64,000 nt of DNA from Rhyacophila brunnea (taxonomy: Eukaryota > Arthropoda > Insecta > Trichoptera > Rhyacophilidae). This document shows, in pieces, positions 36,511 to 49,600 of this stretch. The stretch covers positions 1,240,001-1,304,000 of the forward strand of contig JAGYXB010001962.1 in assembly GCA_022495005.1 (NCBI GenBank), read 5' to 3'. The translations under genes and the position numbers were made by a program. Positions within the stretch are counted from its first letter, which is position 1. Each line of letters starts with the position of its first letter. The notes under the pieces were generated by a model. It was not told the origin of the DNA. It was given only the letters and a program-made list of their open reading frames with translations, and made no database searches.

Positions 36511-37335
36511 TAATTCTAACTTATATAATAAATTAATACAATAAAGTATGTAGTTTATAACTTTTAAGTCAAGGATAACAATAAAAACAAAATATAACAA
36601 ACAAAATAATTAGGTATGCATAGTTGAAGTGTTTATTAAAAAAAATCCTAACCAATAGATCATTAGATACCTTATCAATAATAATACCTTCAATATGCGT
36701 ACACATCGTCATTACTGAGAAAACAGTGGCCCTAGCTAACGTATTGTGAATTTAATGGAGTTACCCAGCGCCATCTTTAGATTAATAAAGCCTGAGCATA
36801 TCTTTTTACACAAGCAACGAGTGGTCTACTGTTCAGCTGTCAAAATCAGATCCCAGATTGCTTGACATATTGATTCGCCCATTCTCGTTTCAAATTGAAT
36901 TATAAAAAAAAATCTCAAATCAAATATATGAACTACCAGTGTTATTTATAAATAATATACATTCCTGTTATTCATCAGCTGTCAAAGTCAGACTTCACAC
37001 ACTTCACACAAAAACCGGTGGTAATATCGATTTCCAAAAAATATGTAGCATTGATCTATGCATTTCATTTGTAGAAGGTTTGTTAATGCTAGTGTATTAT
37101 TTATCATGTAACTCATCTATCCAAATCAAACCATTCCCTGTGTGAACACGACAGACGCGTCAGTATGACCACTCTTTAGAACGATTACAGTTCATCTATA
37201 GACAACAACGGTAGGGGCGGAAAAAGTAGGACCAGTCGTTGTGAATGTATCGGCTTTCTACTTGAGTCGGCAATGAGTTTCCTAATAAAAAATATCAGTG
37301 GGTATTAATAATTATCCGTAAATAATTTCAGGCTT
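36511..37335. repeat. segment duplicated at 45720-46190
   Basis: 36770-36830 matches 45719-45780 (AGATTAATAAAGCCTGAGCA). 37147-37285 matches 46055-46190 (GACAGACGCGTCAGTATGA, AAGTAGGACCAGTCG). Two blocks at similar spacing mark a segmental duplication that involves the intron after exon C1. Confidence 0.7.
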
Positions 37336-37745
37336 TAAAAACTTACATTTTGCACATTTGTGTGTAGAGCAGAATTATCTTCAATTTAATGGTAAATGTT
37401 ATACAACAAATTTAGGTTTAGAAATGGGCAACTGTCTGTCATCTTTACTAACAAAGTTCTAAATGGACTTTTAGAAATTATTATATTTGAAAACAAAACC
37501 GAAATCAGATATATTTTATATTGGTTTACATCATGTGGATGATATACCTACTGTGCTTGTTTATCGGTACAGATACTGATAACTAACCAAATTCCATATT
37601 TTTTTTAAAAATCTCTAGATGACAATGTTAAATTTACATTAGAAGTTTGTGGTAAAAAAATTAATTTTCTCGGAACGGCTGGAATTTATCAACATCGTAA
37701 AGGGAAGGTTAATATTATTTGTTCGTTGTCTACCAATAAACAGAA
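37335..37745 (+). pseudogene. Penelope-like element reverse transcriptase remnant
   Basis: Penelope-like elements encode an RT joined to a GIY-YIG endonuclease. Read across several frame shifts and stops, this stretch gives NYLQFNGKCYTTNLGLEMGN (the QFNGK-x-Y...GLAMGSPLSP region), a VDD-containing catalytic block, FTLEVCGKKINFLGT (the L-E-V...NFLD region), and an IYQHRKGK tail corresponding to IYRKPT. The order and spacing fit the RT palm and thumb. There is no intact frame and the GIY-YIG part was not found, so it is dead. Confidence 0.75.
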
Positions 37746-38004
37746 CATATTAATATAATACCGATAAATAAATAAACCGTATAAAACTTAATAATTTTGA
37801 CAGTCGTTGTGTCAAAAACATCCAACCCCCGCAGTGTGATCAGCATCAAATGTATGACGAAACAAATATATATCGTCACAGGACCGTGCCAAGGATGATT
37901 GCCGCCCGGGTGCCAACCTAAAATGCCCCCCCCCCCCCGAATATAAAAATTGAAGAAGTGAAAAATAATTAGTTTTAATATTTTTACGTACATATTATTA
38001 GAGT

Positions 38005-38204
38005 CAGCGCTCGATATGGACGGGACAAAACTATCGCTCCGTCTCGCGGAACAATTTATTTGATCGTCTAAGCTAGATAGGACATATAACAAAAATACAC
38101 TTTTTTATAAACTACATATAAAATTAAATAACTACCTACTATGTTAATATTTTCGTAAAATTATCAAGCGCTCCGGTTTGTAAAATTTTCCATTTCGAGC
38201 GCTG
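38005..38204. mobile_element. hAT-type MITE, GCTCGAAAT family
   Basis: CAGCGCTCGATATGG...CATTTCGAGCGCTG. The interior matches 3138-3378 and 27417-27635 in reverse. The flanking duplication is not evident. Confidence 0.75.
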
Positions 38205-39233
38205 AATTTAAAGTTTATATTAATATTTATTTTACACCAAATATAATATGTAATATTTTATTTATATCCCTATCTAATTATACTATATAATTTCGAGTTA
38301 CAAAGTTTCAAGAAACATCCGCCATTTAATTATATTATATGTAATATAAAAACTTGCGAAGAAAATTGCCCTTTCCTGGCTCCGTTTGCCATATAAATAA
38401 TCCAAGTTATTCAGAAACATTTTATTTGGTATGATATGAATGACAGCTACGATACTGGTCCATTCTATTAGAGAATCCATCCACCCATCATGAGAGAATG
38501 CATTTCGGTATTTTTTGTATATAACTGTGATCCCATAGATAGGTCATGGATCAAGGATTTTAAGCTTCAGGATGATATCATCTATTCGTTCTGGTGACAT
38601 GATAGATTTGGGCCTCTATTACAGAAATAAGTCTGTAACGCCCAAATTTAATCTGTCATGGAATTTAACAAATATATAGAAGGGGTTGATCTAATAGACC
38701 AGTTTTCTTCATACTAATAATCTTCATCGGAAGACGATAAAGTGGACGAAAAAAATGTTTTTTTTGGCTCCTAATGTGCCCAATTCAATGCAATTTTAAA
38801 AAATGTAACCCTAGACGTAAGGTACTCGTAGTATTTAATGATATCTTATCTATCGAGCAAAGATATTAATATTTATCATCAATACATAGTGTGTTATGTT
38901 ATTATAAACCTAGAATTGATAATAATCAACAAGAACGTATACTACTATTAATCGTAGATAGGTACCAAAGTAGTCAGTTGTATTGATTGAGAATTTTCAT
39001 CGGCAACAAAATGGAGGTAGGACCTTACAATTATTACGTTATTATTTGATAAATTCTAATTAAAAATCTTACGTATCACGAATCACGGTGGAAAAGACAC
39101 GTCTAAGGAGTAATTACACTAATTTCAGTATCATAACAACGATATTATCACGACCATAATGAAGAAAACATACACCTTCACGGGTATAAACCCAAAAAGC
39201 CATCGATAAACTTTAAAACCATATCCCATAGTC
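38205..39233. other. no gene seen; small local duplication
   Basis: 38405-38515 resembles 40386-40465 (TTTGGTATGATATGAATG, CATTTCGGT), the DNA just before exon A1. No exon was found here. Confidence 0.45.
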
Positions 39234-39234
39234 A

Positions 39235-39652
39235 TGGCCCCCGCATCATGAAGTGGGCCCCCAGGTTAGGATCTTTGGTGGGCCCCCCTACCTATCGCTA
39301 AGGATAAAAGCAGTGTGATGCTCTGCAGTAGCGTTTTCCAAATGGTGTACTCTGTAAAATTAATGTGTATATTTAGTGTTTTTTTTTGTATATTTTAATA
39401 CATCCATTTGAATCATGGAGTTGTCAAGTATCGATACACAACTAAAAATTGTATTGTACAACCATATAATTTTCTATAATAATATTATTTAGGAAAAATA
39501 GCCTAAAAGAAATAGCCTAAAAGAAAAATAGACTTTTTTACTATTAGAGAGAATTTCTGATGTGTGTTTATCTCACTTATCTGGTCGATTCGCCACGCCG
39601 GGCCCACAGGCTAGAGCCCTGTCAGCCCCCCCTTTGTGAGGGCCATGCCCAT
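39235..39652. mobile_element. MITE with ATGGCCCCC ends, copy 2
   Basis: ATGGCCCCCGCATC...GTGAGGGCCAT. CCCATAG is present on both sides. The interior matches 12651-13152 without its palindrome. Confidence 0.7.
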
Positions 39653-39893
39653 AGTATCAGTGGCGAATACTCCATACTAGGCGATTATTTAAATTCTTTA
39701 AGAAAAATATTTTTGGTACTAGTCGGTTATCCTGGATACAGTGGCAAACACATTTTGAAAATAGCCGATATCTGGATTATTTTCACAAGCCGGAATGGTG
39801 TTCCGGTGCGCTCCGGTCCATTTCGAGCCCTGTTCCAGGTGATGTCATAATACATTGTTGTGATTTTTCAAAGCTTGGCTATTGTACCTAGTC

Positions 39894-40300
39894 CAATGTT
39901 CCCTGTAAGGTGTGCGCGCGCACCTACCAAAATGTGTCCGCACAGTCCTCACACAAAAATACGAGTAACACTAAAAAATAGTTCTGCAAGTTTAGTATTT
40001 AATATATTTTATCAACGAATACTTCTTTATTTCCAATTTTTTTATTTAAGTACTTCAAAAATTATCATTGTTAGTGTTATTATTTTATAAAATCACTGAC
40101 ATTAATACATACCTAGGTACCTTAAAAATATAAGTTTAAATGAAAAATTGTATGTGTGTGTTTGGGGGGGGGGAGGGGGGTGGAAATTTACCGCACCGGG
40201 TGACGGCTCATCACTGACGGGTGACACCAAGCCTACTTACGCTACTACTCAGATGCGTTGATGATCCGCACACACAATAGAAAAATTAGAGGGAACGTTG
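39894..40300. mobile_element. hAT-like MITE (CAATGTTCCCT ends)
   Basis: CAATGTTCCCTGTAAGG...TTAGAGGGAACGTTG. Flanks GTACCTAG and GTACCTGC agree partly. Contains a G-rich tract (about 40163-40182). Confidence 0.65.
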
Positions 40301-40570
40301 GTACCTGCAGCTATATTACTGTTTGGCCTCGTGACATGTTATAGTGTTAAAAATATTCAAAACCAATAAGTGGTTAGAGGCATCAATGGATGACAGTATT
40401 TTGGTATGATTTGAATGTTAGCATCTTGTCTCCATCAATGAACATTTCGGTGCTTTCCTATATGAAAAATCGTTACTTTAGTTTCACCTATCATAGACTA
40501 AAATATAAATTATTAAATAAATATATATTATGAAAATTCTCATTGAATTATTTTTATGTTATATTTTCAG

Positions 40571-40618
40571 ATTATTACGCCTGCTTGCCGTGACTGCATG
40601 ATAGCGATGACAGGACAG
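40571..40618 (+). CDS. microexon A1
   Basis: 16 codons, IITPACRDCMIAMTGQ, after acceptor ATATTTTCAG and before donor GTATTT. It matches A2 (53206) and the minus-strand A exon (62407-62454), sharing AC-x2-C and TGQ. Confidence 0.8.
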
Positions 40619-43600
40619 GTATTTTACTGTTATATACTATTAATAGTTTAGCACTCACGGTGGCCGCGCGGCTTAAGCGTTGGACTATAACGCCGTGGGT
40701 CCCAGGTACGAATCCGGGGTCTGGAAAGTACACATATTGTTTTTCAATTTGTGTGTGAGTCAGGCTATGGACCTAATAGGTTGAGCAAGTGGCTGACATC
40801 CATTTCTCGTAAAAAACAAAATGTGTTAATACAAACCTCTACTCTGTGGAGGCCCATATGATCCTATTAGGATCGGACATGGTCGGTTATTAATAGTGGG
40901 GTATTTTTTCAAAACTGACATTTCAAAATTTGCACATTTTTATTAGGTATACAGCATTTTTTTATAGATATTCTTACTATATAAAAGTGCATACTTATTG
41001 CTTTCTTTGACAACTTTGCTTATTAAGGCTATATCTCAGTTGAGGCACGGTCTAAAAAGATCGTGGCTGGGCGATGCGCGGATTGCGGATCGCGGATGCA
41101 AATGACGCATGCCAAACGAAATATAATTTGTCATATAAATCCAATATGCGTCCATTCAATGTTCTGTTTATTAAGCGGCCGTGCATATCCACGGCTGTGC
41201 ATACATGACGGGTGGTGGTGGGAACTTTAACGTATGTTCTATTAGTAACAATAATAATATATTCATTGACATGTTTTCTTTTTCAAGTAAATGGGTAACG
41301 TTTTTAGTCATCTTTACATTTTTTTTAGTCATCTTAAATCGCTGGCATTTGGAGAGAGAACGTCGAGCTGGGAACACGGCGACGGACGGGACGATCGCCA
41401 TCACGAAACAAATTGACGTGTTCCCAGCTCGACGTTCTCTCTCCAAATGCCAGCGAGTCCAAAATTTCGTCGCGCCTATATTTGAAAATTATTTGCCGTT
41501 TCACTGATGTATCGTCTTAACGAATTGGTGAAAAATAATTGAAAAGAGTTTATGAGCTCCAAGCAATTGGTTGGTATAATCGACCCAGCTATTCTATTTT
41601 CAATGGAAATGTTGATTTGTTGTTGGGATATATTGGTGGCTTTGCTTAAGCGTCGGCCTATAGCATCGTGGGTCCCAGGTTCGAATCCTGGATCTGAAAA
41701 GTACACATATTGTTTTTCAATTTGCGTATGAGTCAGAGAATATGCCTAATAGGTTGAGCAAGTGGCTGACATCCATTTCTCGTAAAAACAAAATCTGTAA
41801 CACATTGACTGCTGACTAGATAATTACTTTTTAATTACCTCATTTAAATAGCATGCTAATTATATCGAATGTCCACCTAATTGTTACGCGCTATGTGCGT
41901 CTTTAACGTCCAATGTCCACTCTGTGGAGGCCCGTAAGATCCTATTAGGATCAAAGTCGATTGAAGATCAAAGAGAAGAAGAAATAAGTACCAATTATTT
42001 GTTGAATTCGGTCGGTAAGGTATTGAAGGTCTTACAATTAATATCTTCATCGTCATTATCATAGCTGATCTTTGCATATCTTCTTTTTTTGTGCGGGCTG
42101 ATGTCACTTCCACTACAGTGTATTATGTATCACTGAGATCACGGCTCTCCCGAGGAAACCCTCATCTTCACTGTCGCCGGAGAATCTTTTATTGCTGGTT
42201 TCACTATCCGTATCATTCTTTGATTATTCCTTATATTTTCATGCACATGTTTACAATTTTCTATGAATACGCTTTCAGCATTATCAAAAGCAACGTTATG
42301 GAACGTAAAAAAGTCTTCAAAATCACTACTACTCATCGCAAATAATCACCGTCGTTTTTTTCATTGAGATTTGTTGTGTTATCAATGGTATTGTTCATTC
42401 ATCTATTTTTATACTTATTACTTACAATTAGAAAATTACTGTTCCACATTATGATCACTATAATAAATGATGGTCACCGTAAGTGGTCAAAACGTTGGAT
42501 ACCTGTCACTTAAGAGTAGGTATAACAGAAACCAATGTGATTCATATTTTAGTCGAGCAGAGTCCACAGAGCGAGTAGCACGTCATTTTAAATCAAATTT
42601 ACAACAAAATACCTGGTCATCGAAGATTTTATTTTAAAAACATAATAATAATTATTGTCGGTAGAGCAATTCATTGCAATGATATATTAGGTACCGTCAA
42701 CGCTGTTCGCCGGCCGGCCGAATGAAAATTATGTGAAAAATAATAAAAGTATATAGGGTGCCTGCACGATAATATTTACTTTTAGACGTTATAAATTATT
42801 TCGTACATTGGCTTTACTCAACCAACAAAATACAATAATGGTACCTACCTATTGTTTCACTAGTACATATTATAAAAGTAAAGTTGCGTTACTAGTTTGT
42901 AAAAGTGTCAGACTAAACTCGGGTAGGTACATCACTAGATATATTCTAAGTTTTTTTTTTAAATATGCATTAGAATTAAACAATACTTACCTATTTTTTT
43001 AAAATAATTATGTAGGTCTTACACATTAAAAATAAATACTATTCATTAATATTGTTTTTTGGATAGCACATGAAATAAAAATGTAGGTAGATAATATATG
43101 TTTCAAAGTCCTTCGTATGTTTAGTTCTCGTACAATTTAAGGTTAAAAAGTTATTAATCTATGTCTAAGTTTCCAAACTACTAAACTAAACTCTAAGCTT
43201 AAAAACGTCACAATATTCACCATATTGGTTGCAATACTTCCCACCAAACAGCTGATTAACATATTGAATTTAGTAACATTTAAGTATATTAAAAGATACT
43301 ATTTTTTGGACACCCCATACCCCCAGACTTTTTAATATTACTAGTAGACCAACTATTTCGGACCACATATAAAAATATCATATTTTCAATTCTCAAGGGC
43401 ATTTCTGTAGAGCGTCCCCTTAAGGAAGTTAACAATTCACTGTCCCAAAAATCGTGTCCGGAAACTTGTACGTGTGCAGTTCGCCGTATCACACCTCACC
43501 GTGAAATGCTGTATTGGAAATATATGGCCGTATATTAAGACCGTCCAACCTCTTTGGGTCGCGTAGTACTAATATAAAATTCATGTCTAAATAAAACACG

Positions 43601-46600
43601 GTTCTTGTCGGCTTACACTTTACAGGAAGCCAACAGTAAATAAATTTTGAAAATAGCTAATGTATCTACTGGATTATTTGTTAGGTAAGGTTTTCATTCT
43701 TGAATTCATGAATTTTGCCAAAATCAGCTATGAAAATTGAATTAATGTTCATATTGAATCTAATAAAATTGGAGACCGTGTAGTATATGGTCATCTATTT
43801 CCGATAGAAAAACTCATGGCGAACTACTGTGCTACGGTGAAATGTTTTACGCAAAATTTACATGTAACCCCTAAAAATATATCAATTAAACAAATACATA
43901 CATAGATTTTACAAAGAATTTCTTCAACCTAACGGTTGGTGTAAATGAAAAAATGATTGTTAATTTTGCGTGCTATAATATTTAACTACATTTGTCAGAA
44001 ATAATAATCTGGGTAATTCGCTTGTCCTACTGAGCTGCCTACTAGATTACTTATTTTGGCCACTATGTCTGGTCCACAGAGTGGTAAGAGCTAAATAGAA
44101 AAGCTGTCGCTGATGCTTGAATAGGTACAAGTACATTGTAGAAACTTTTTGCGCTGTAAAAAAGCGCATGAGTGAACACGAGAGGGCATACCGACTAAAA
44201 CACAACACTATGTCATCGATTTCCGAATGCTCAATGAACACAGGCGTGGTATCCTAATGTCTAATTATTCTGAATTACATTGCAGGCTACTTCAAAAGAA
44301 GGGCTCTACTGTCTATTTTCCTGCAGCAAACCAATTGGAACCTGCAGAGACTGTGGCATAACAATCCTCAAGGTAAAGCATCTTTGTATATTTTCGCGAA
44401 TATGTTATTATTAAAAATGCCACTAGTAGCACGGTACGCAAGGCAATGTAATAAATGTTAATAGTAATTGTCGCCTCCCATAATAGTACAATATAACTCT
44501 TGTATTTTTGGCTATCAACTTATAGTTGATGAACTAGGTACATAATTTGAAAACCCTTCAACTACTACCAACTGCCAGACAGGACTTGAACCTGTAACCA
44601 CTAGATTCACCCCAATGTACTTTAGTGATTAAGCTATGGGCATCTTATTGAATTACGCGCGAAATAACGTTAAAAAATAAAGAGTGTAGCATTCACAAAT
44701 CTTGTGAATTATTCGTTGAATAAATAAAAATACCTAGTTTATATATGAGTCACCTAGCTAGAGTAAAGCGTCAATACATTGAGTTTCTTTACAAGCTTTT
44801 TATTGGCGAATTTACAATCTGCCTGTAAAGTCGCCCAGTGTAATCATCGAACAAGCTAATAAGCAGGTTGTAAACACTCTACCGAGAAAAGTTGAAAGCC
44901 GGTCAACTTTACACGCTACACTCCGGTGTGTGGGCCTACTGCGTCTGCGCAGTAAAGCGCAGTAGCAACCTTCCGCTAAAAAAACGAACTACGTTCTGTC
45001 AAAATAGTCGCTGGTTTGTGGCTTCTCAGCGAATGGAAAGTTTTGTGTGTAATCATCAAATCGCAGTAGCTGAATCGCCCGATTTTAAATTCGCCAACAA
45101 ACAGCTCGTAAAAATGCTCAATGTAATTGACGCTTAATAACTCAAATTTTACAATTTTGTGATTTTTGAATTTTTTAAAATTTAAATTAAAAACTTTCTT
45201 TTCTATTTCTCCTCATCAAAATACTTCTACATTAGAAATATTACTCTTCATCGGCTTTCACAAAGGATTAGGCAATTTAATATTAATAAAACTCCACTCG
45301 ATATCATACACAAACTGAATTACGGGCGCGAGGAATGTAGTTGCTGCGAAACTAAATTCAAGAGAAGAAGTTTTAGTTCCAGAAACGACCGTGGTGACTT
45401 AGAAGACAAGATTTGAAAGTCGCACTGTATGTTCATATTTAAGTGACTCGTTTTCTATAACTATTCTTCGTGCAGTGATCGATTATTGATTATTTTATAG
45501 ATGAATGCAGAAGATTTTTATGATACGGGAAAAGGTTTGCTGCACCGAAAAAAGGATATTTGCAGTCAGCATTCTAAGGAAATCAAGGTAAAAGCTCAAA
45601 TTCTGTCACCTCCTGTGTGAAATGAATTTTCCTGATGGTTCAGTTAGTTACACGTTACACGTAAAAACTCTGTAAACTCAGTCAAAGTACTCACTTTGGG
45701 TGTATGCTCCTGATCACTGCCATTTTTAGATTAATAAAGCCTGAGCATAACTTTTTGCACAAGCAACGAGTGGTTCACTGCCATACTATTTATTGATAAC
45801 GTACTTGCAAGCAGAGTTTGGTATTCTATAATGACTGAAGGAAGAGTATAATAATAAGTTATTAGTTATTGTCGTTTAGAATCGACTGTCACATTGACAA
45901 ACGTTCTAGTGCATTATGCTATTATTATACACAGAAGAAGTTTACTTACTTTGATCGTCACTTCTAATCAGATGAACTCCAAAGTCTCCAAGATACTCGT
46001 ACGCTAAAATAATCTGAAAGAAATCTGAAACTAAGAATACTACGACAATTGAACATGACAGACGCGTCAGTATGAGCACTCTATAGACAATGACAGGCAA
46101 TGACAGGTCATCCGTAGACAACGGAAAGTAGGACCAGTCGTGTAATGTATCGGCTTCCTTCTTCAGTGGGCAATGTCCTGATACATTCCTAGGTGTAGAA
46201 AAACTACTGATGATTAACACCAAACGTTGGGCCTCGTGAGCGCTCGATTAAGACCGAGTATGTCCCGCAATTTGTTTGAAGAGGGTTTATGTTTGTGTGC
46301 ATGATGATATGACATACAATGTGACCACAACTGATATACACTATACAATACGCGATAGTATGATTTATGTTCTATTCCAGTAGGTCTATTCTATACACAA
46401 GGCTGATTATCGACCGCTAAAGTGATAAATATTATCACTTTATCATATTTAAGTATTGAGGACATTGATGAATTATAATTGTTACAACAAGTTAGCCGTT
46501 TAAACAGTCAAAACTGTCTATCTCGCTCTAAAGTTAGCACAGCCAAGAGAGGTGCTGTTAAAAGATAGCATTTATTGCAACAATTACAACTAATTTATTG

Positions 46601-49600
46601 TAATTGTTACAATAAGTGCTAATAATTCGATACAAACCTACCCTAGATAGCTGCCGTAGAGGCTTCAAGCAGTCTTGTGTATAGAATAGACGCGCAGATA
46701 TCGACAATGCAACGCCGACCGTCGACTACGTTGGAAATTCTCGACAACAAAAATAATTCACACGAGATAACAATGCTAGATTTCATCAAAATCTTTTTCC
46801 TTAAACCTTGTAAATTCAGATGACACATTAAAAAGAACATAAGGTAACCTTTTAAATGATTTCTCCTAGCATTTATTAAATGAAGACCACAATATGGTTA
46901 TTGGACATAAAAATAATACACCCATTAACGAAGCGATCCGGGTAACAATAAGTTAATTAAATAATCAATGTTAATTAATATTTCAATTATTACAGCAGGG
47001 GTCGACAACGCGTAGCCTGCGTGAAAAAAAAATCGATGCGCCCTCGCCAGCGTTGCCAAGTATACAACAGGAGGTAAGACAATAAATTGATTACAAAAAC
47101 ACATATAGACTTAATTAAGATTAAGCCAAAATAAAAATATTTGTATTATTAGCTAACACAGTGACCAAGTTGGTTTAGCGGCCGCCTATGAAGTCATGGG
47201 ACAGGGGTTGATATTGCGGCTGGGCAAATAAAAATGTAACTTCGATACAGTGCAAGGACAAAATGGGTTGGGCGAGTGGCCAACTATATGGTTGTAATAA
47301 TATACTTATATTAATTAATTAGAATAATTTGTTTTTTGTTGGTTCTCCGTGCAATAACCTTTTAAAAAGGTGACTTACGAAGGGCTGACTATTGATTACC
47401 TCCTAGGCTCCTACACTGTAAACGATTTTATAAAATATATTTGACAAAGATCCTTGGTAGTCTGATACTGCCCTAAATGTTAGTTAGTTTAGTTTGTTAA
47501 TAACATCATTTTAGAATAATATTGAGAGAAAGGTAAAGGGCGACAAAGTCTTAAAATCGTGAAATAGAAATCATAAAATATGCCAAATGAGAAAATGATC
47601 CTTTAAAAAAAATATTTTTAGTGCTTTTAGATAAGTACCTACGCATTTTTATTAATTAAAATTCTTTAAATTGTTAATTATTATCAAAAAAATGTCTCAA
47701 ATTGCAAACTTCTGCTAGGTGCCTCTGTGGAGCATTCACCTTAAAGTTGAGTTGTAAAAGTGGCGAGATAATATTATTTAATATAAACGTCAAACCTTCG
47801 TCGGACGCATGCGACACAAGTGGCAATGGATAAATTGGATTTTAAACTATGCAGTTGAATTGGATGTCAGAAATAAATGTCACGAGATAAATGTCATGGA
47901 GACGCCCTTACAGTCGAAAAGCGTATATTGACCACCTTTATTTTGGTAATACCTCTATTATAACCACATTTGCTAAATATCAGTTCACACTAATCAGTCG
48001 ATACCTGATATGCTGCATGGGGTATATTACTAATACGCCGACCAATTAGGGATTGCAAAACCGGTATTTATCAATACCGAAAAACCGATTTTTAAAATCC
48101 AAAATAGCGGAATTTTCGGTATTAAGAAAGCACACTCGTTTACGTTTTTGAAAATGAATTATACGTTATGTGCTGCTAAAATGCAAATATATTGAGTGAA
48201 TCCAACAGAGGTGAAAAAATAATAAAACAAATTTCATCAAAAAATATTTTACAAATTATCATAATATTATTTCGAGATAGAAAACATCCGTGACAAAAAT
48301 GTTCAATTATTCTTATTGTTGATGACTGTACAAGCGTCGAATTTAAGAAGCTTTTCCTGCAGCCGAACTTATTTGCATTTGATGAACTTTTAAAGGGCTT
48401 TAGTTAAAATTATCATATATTCAAATTATTTGTAAAAAAATACTAGTTCTACAATTATGATCAATATATATTTTTAAATATCAACACAATAAATGTGGGT
48501 ATGTAGGTTTTTGCTATAAAATAACACTTTAAAAAGATTTTACTAGCTATGATTATTGATAAGCACCTACTACCGTTAGTAGTTAGTAATACATTTTAAT
48601 TCGGTATTGCAATCCCTATGACCAAAGAATGATTTCTGAATTGTCAGAAATTGTGTACGCACCCTGTATGGTCAATCATGTATGGTGTATGTTTTATTTA
48701 TCATTAAATATGCTGTTGGGAAGGGGGGTCGTTTTGGTGGTGCAACCCTATGACTACTAAAATATACTATAATTATTATCTATACTTATTCCAGGGATTC
48801 AAAATTCGGCGCCCGCATAAGAGACACGGTGCGCCCTTACCAGTGACGTCAAATCGCGATGACAAAAATATACCAAGCAAGGTAAAAAATAAGCAATTTT
48901 AGTTGGAAAACTGCAAAATTTCTTTAAAATTTTGTAAATTCTGATAAAAGTTCTCACTGTAAGAAGGTAATTCAGTAATCTAATCGTTGGTTTAATTATT
49001 TCTCTTGACATAATTAATGAAGCCGTCATGATTATTGAATAGACTTTAGCAGACGCCGTAGCATGGTTTGTGACAGCCGCGAGCGCAGATATTGAGTTTT
49101 GTTGAACGTGGAAAAATAAAATTTTCCCATTTCTGTATGCCGAGAACAAGTAATAGTTGAATATTATATAACTAAAGATCTTGGCATATTGTTTGACTCA
49201 CGTCTATCATTTAGATCATACATCACTTCTATGGCATTGCGTGCGAGCAAGCTTCTAGGATTCGTCATCATGAGACAAGCCAAGCCATTCAAAAATCCAA
49301 ATGTTTTACGTACAATCTATGTGTCGTTAGTACGGAGTATTTTTGAATATGGGTCCGTTATAATATGGAGTCCTTGTGAAGTTTTTTATAAGCTTGTTTT
49401 AGAGCGTGTTCAGAAGAAATATTTTTGACATTTTTATTTTAATGTAAGTATATAATTACATTCCTTTTGACAGTTGCTCAAAAGAGTATTTTCTGACTTA
49501 CTCTTCAAAGCATGTTTGCCTTATATTCTCTTGAAGCTCCTGGGTCACTTCTGCTCTTAAAGCACTTTTCCCTGATGTCACGCGGTATAGTTTCCAATCC

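Noticed and set aside
41877..42345. Overlapping 78- and 84-codon frames on both strands
   Set aside because: Partly within a SINE and partly in a decayed fragment; neither full frame has coherent motifs.
44573..44650. Functional tRNA gene on the minus strand
   Set aside because: The T arm is perfect but acceptor-stem pairing fails.
44892..45137. 81-codon reading frame, similar to one at 53391-53600
   Set aside because: Both lie inside a 368-bp Harbinger-type MITE. The similarity is that of the repeat and the frame overlaps the inverted end.
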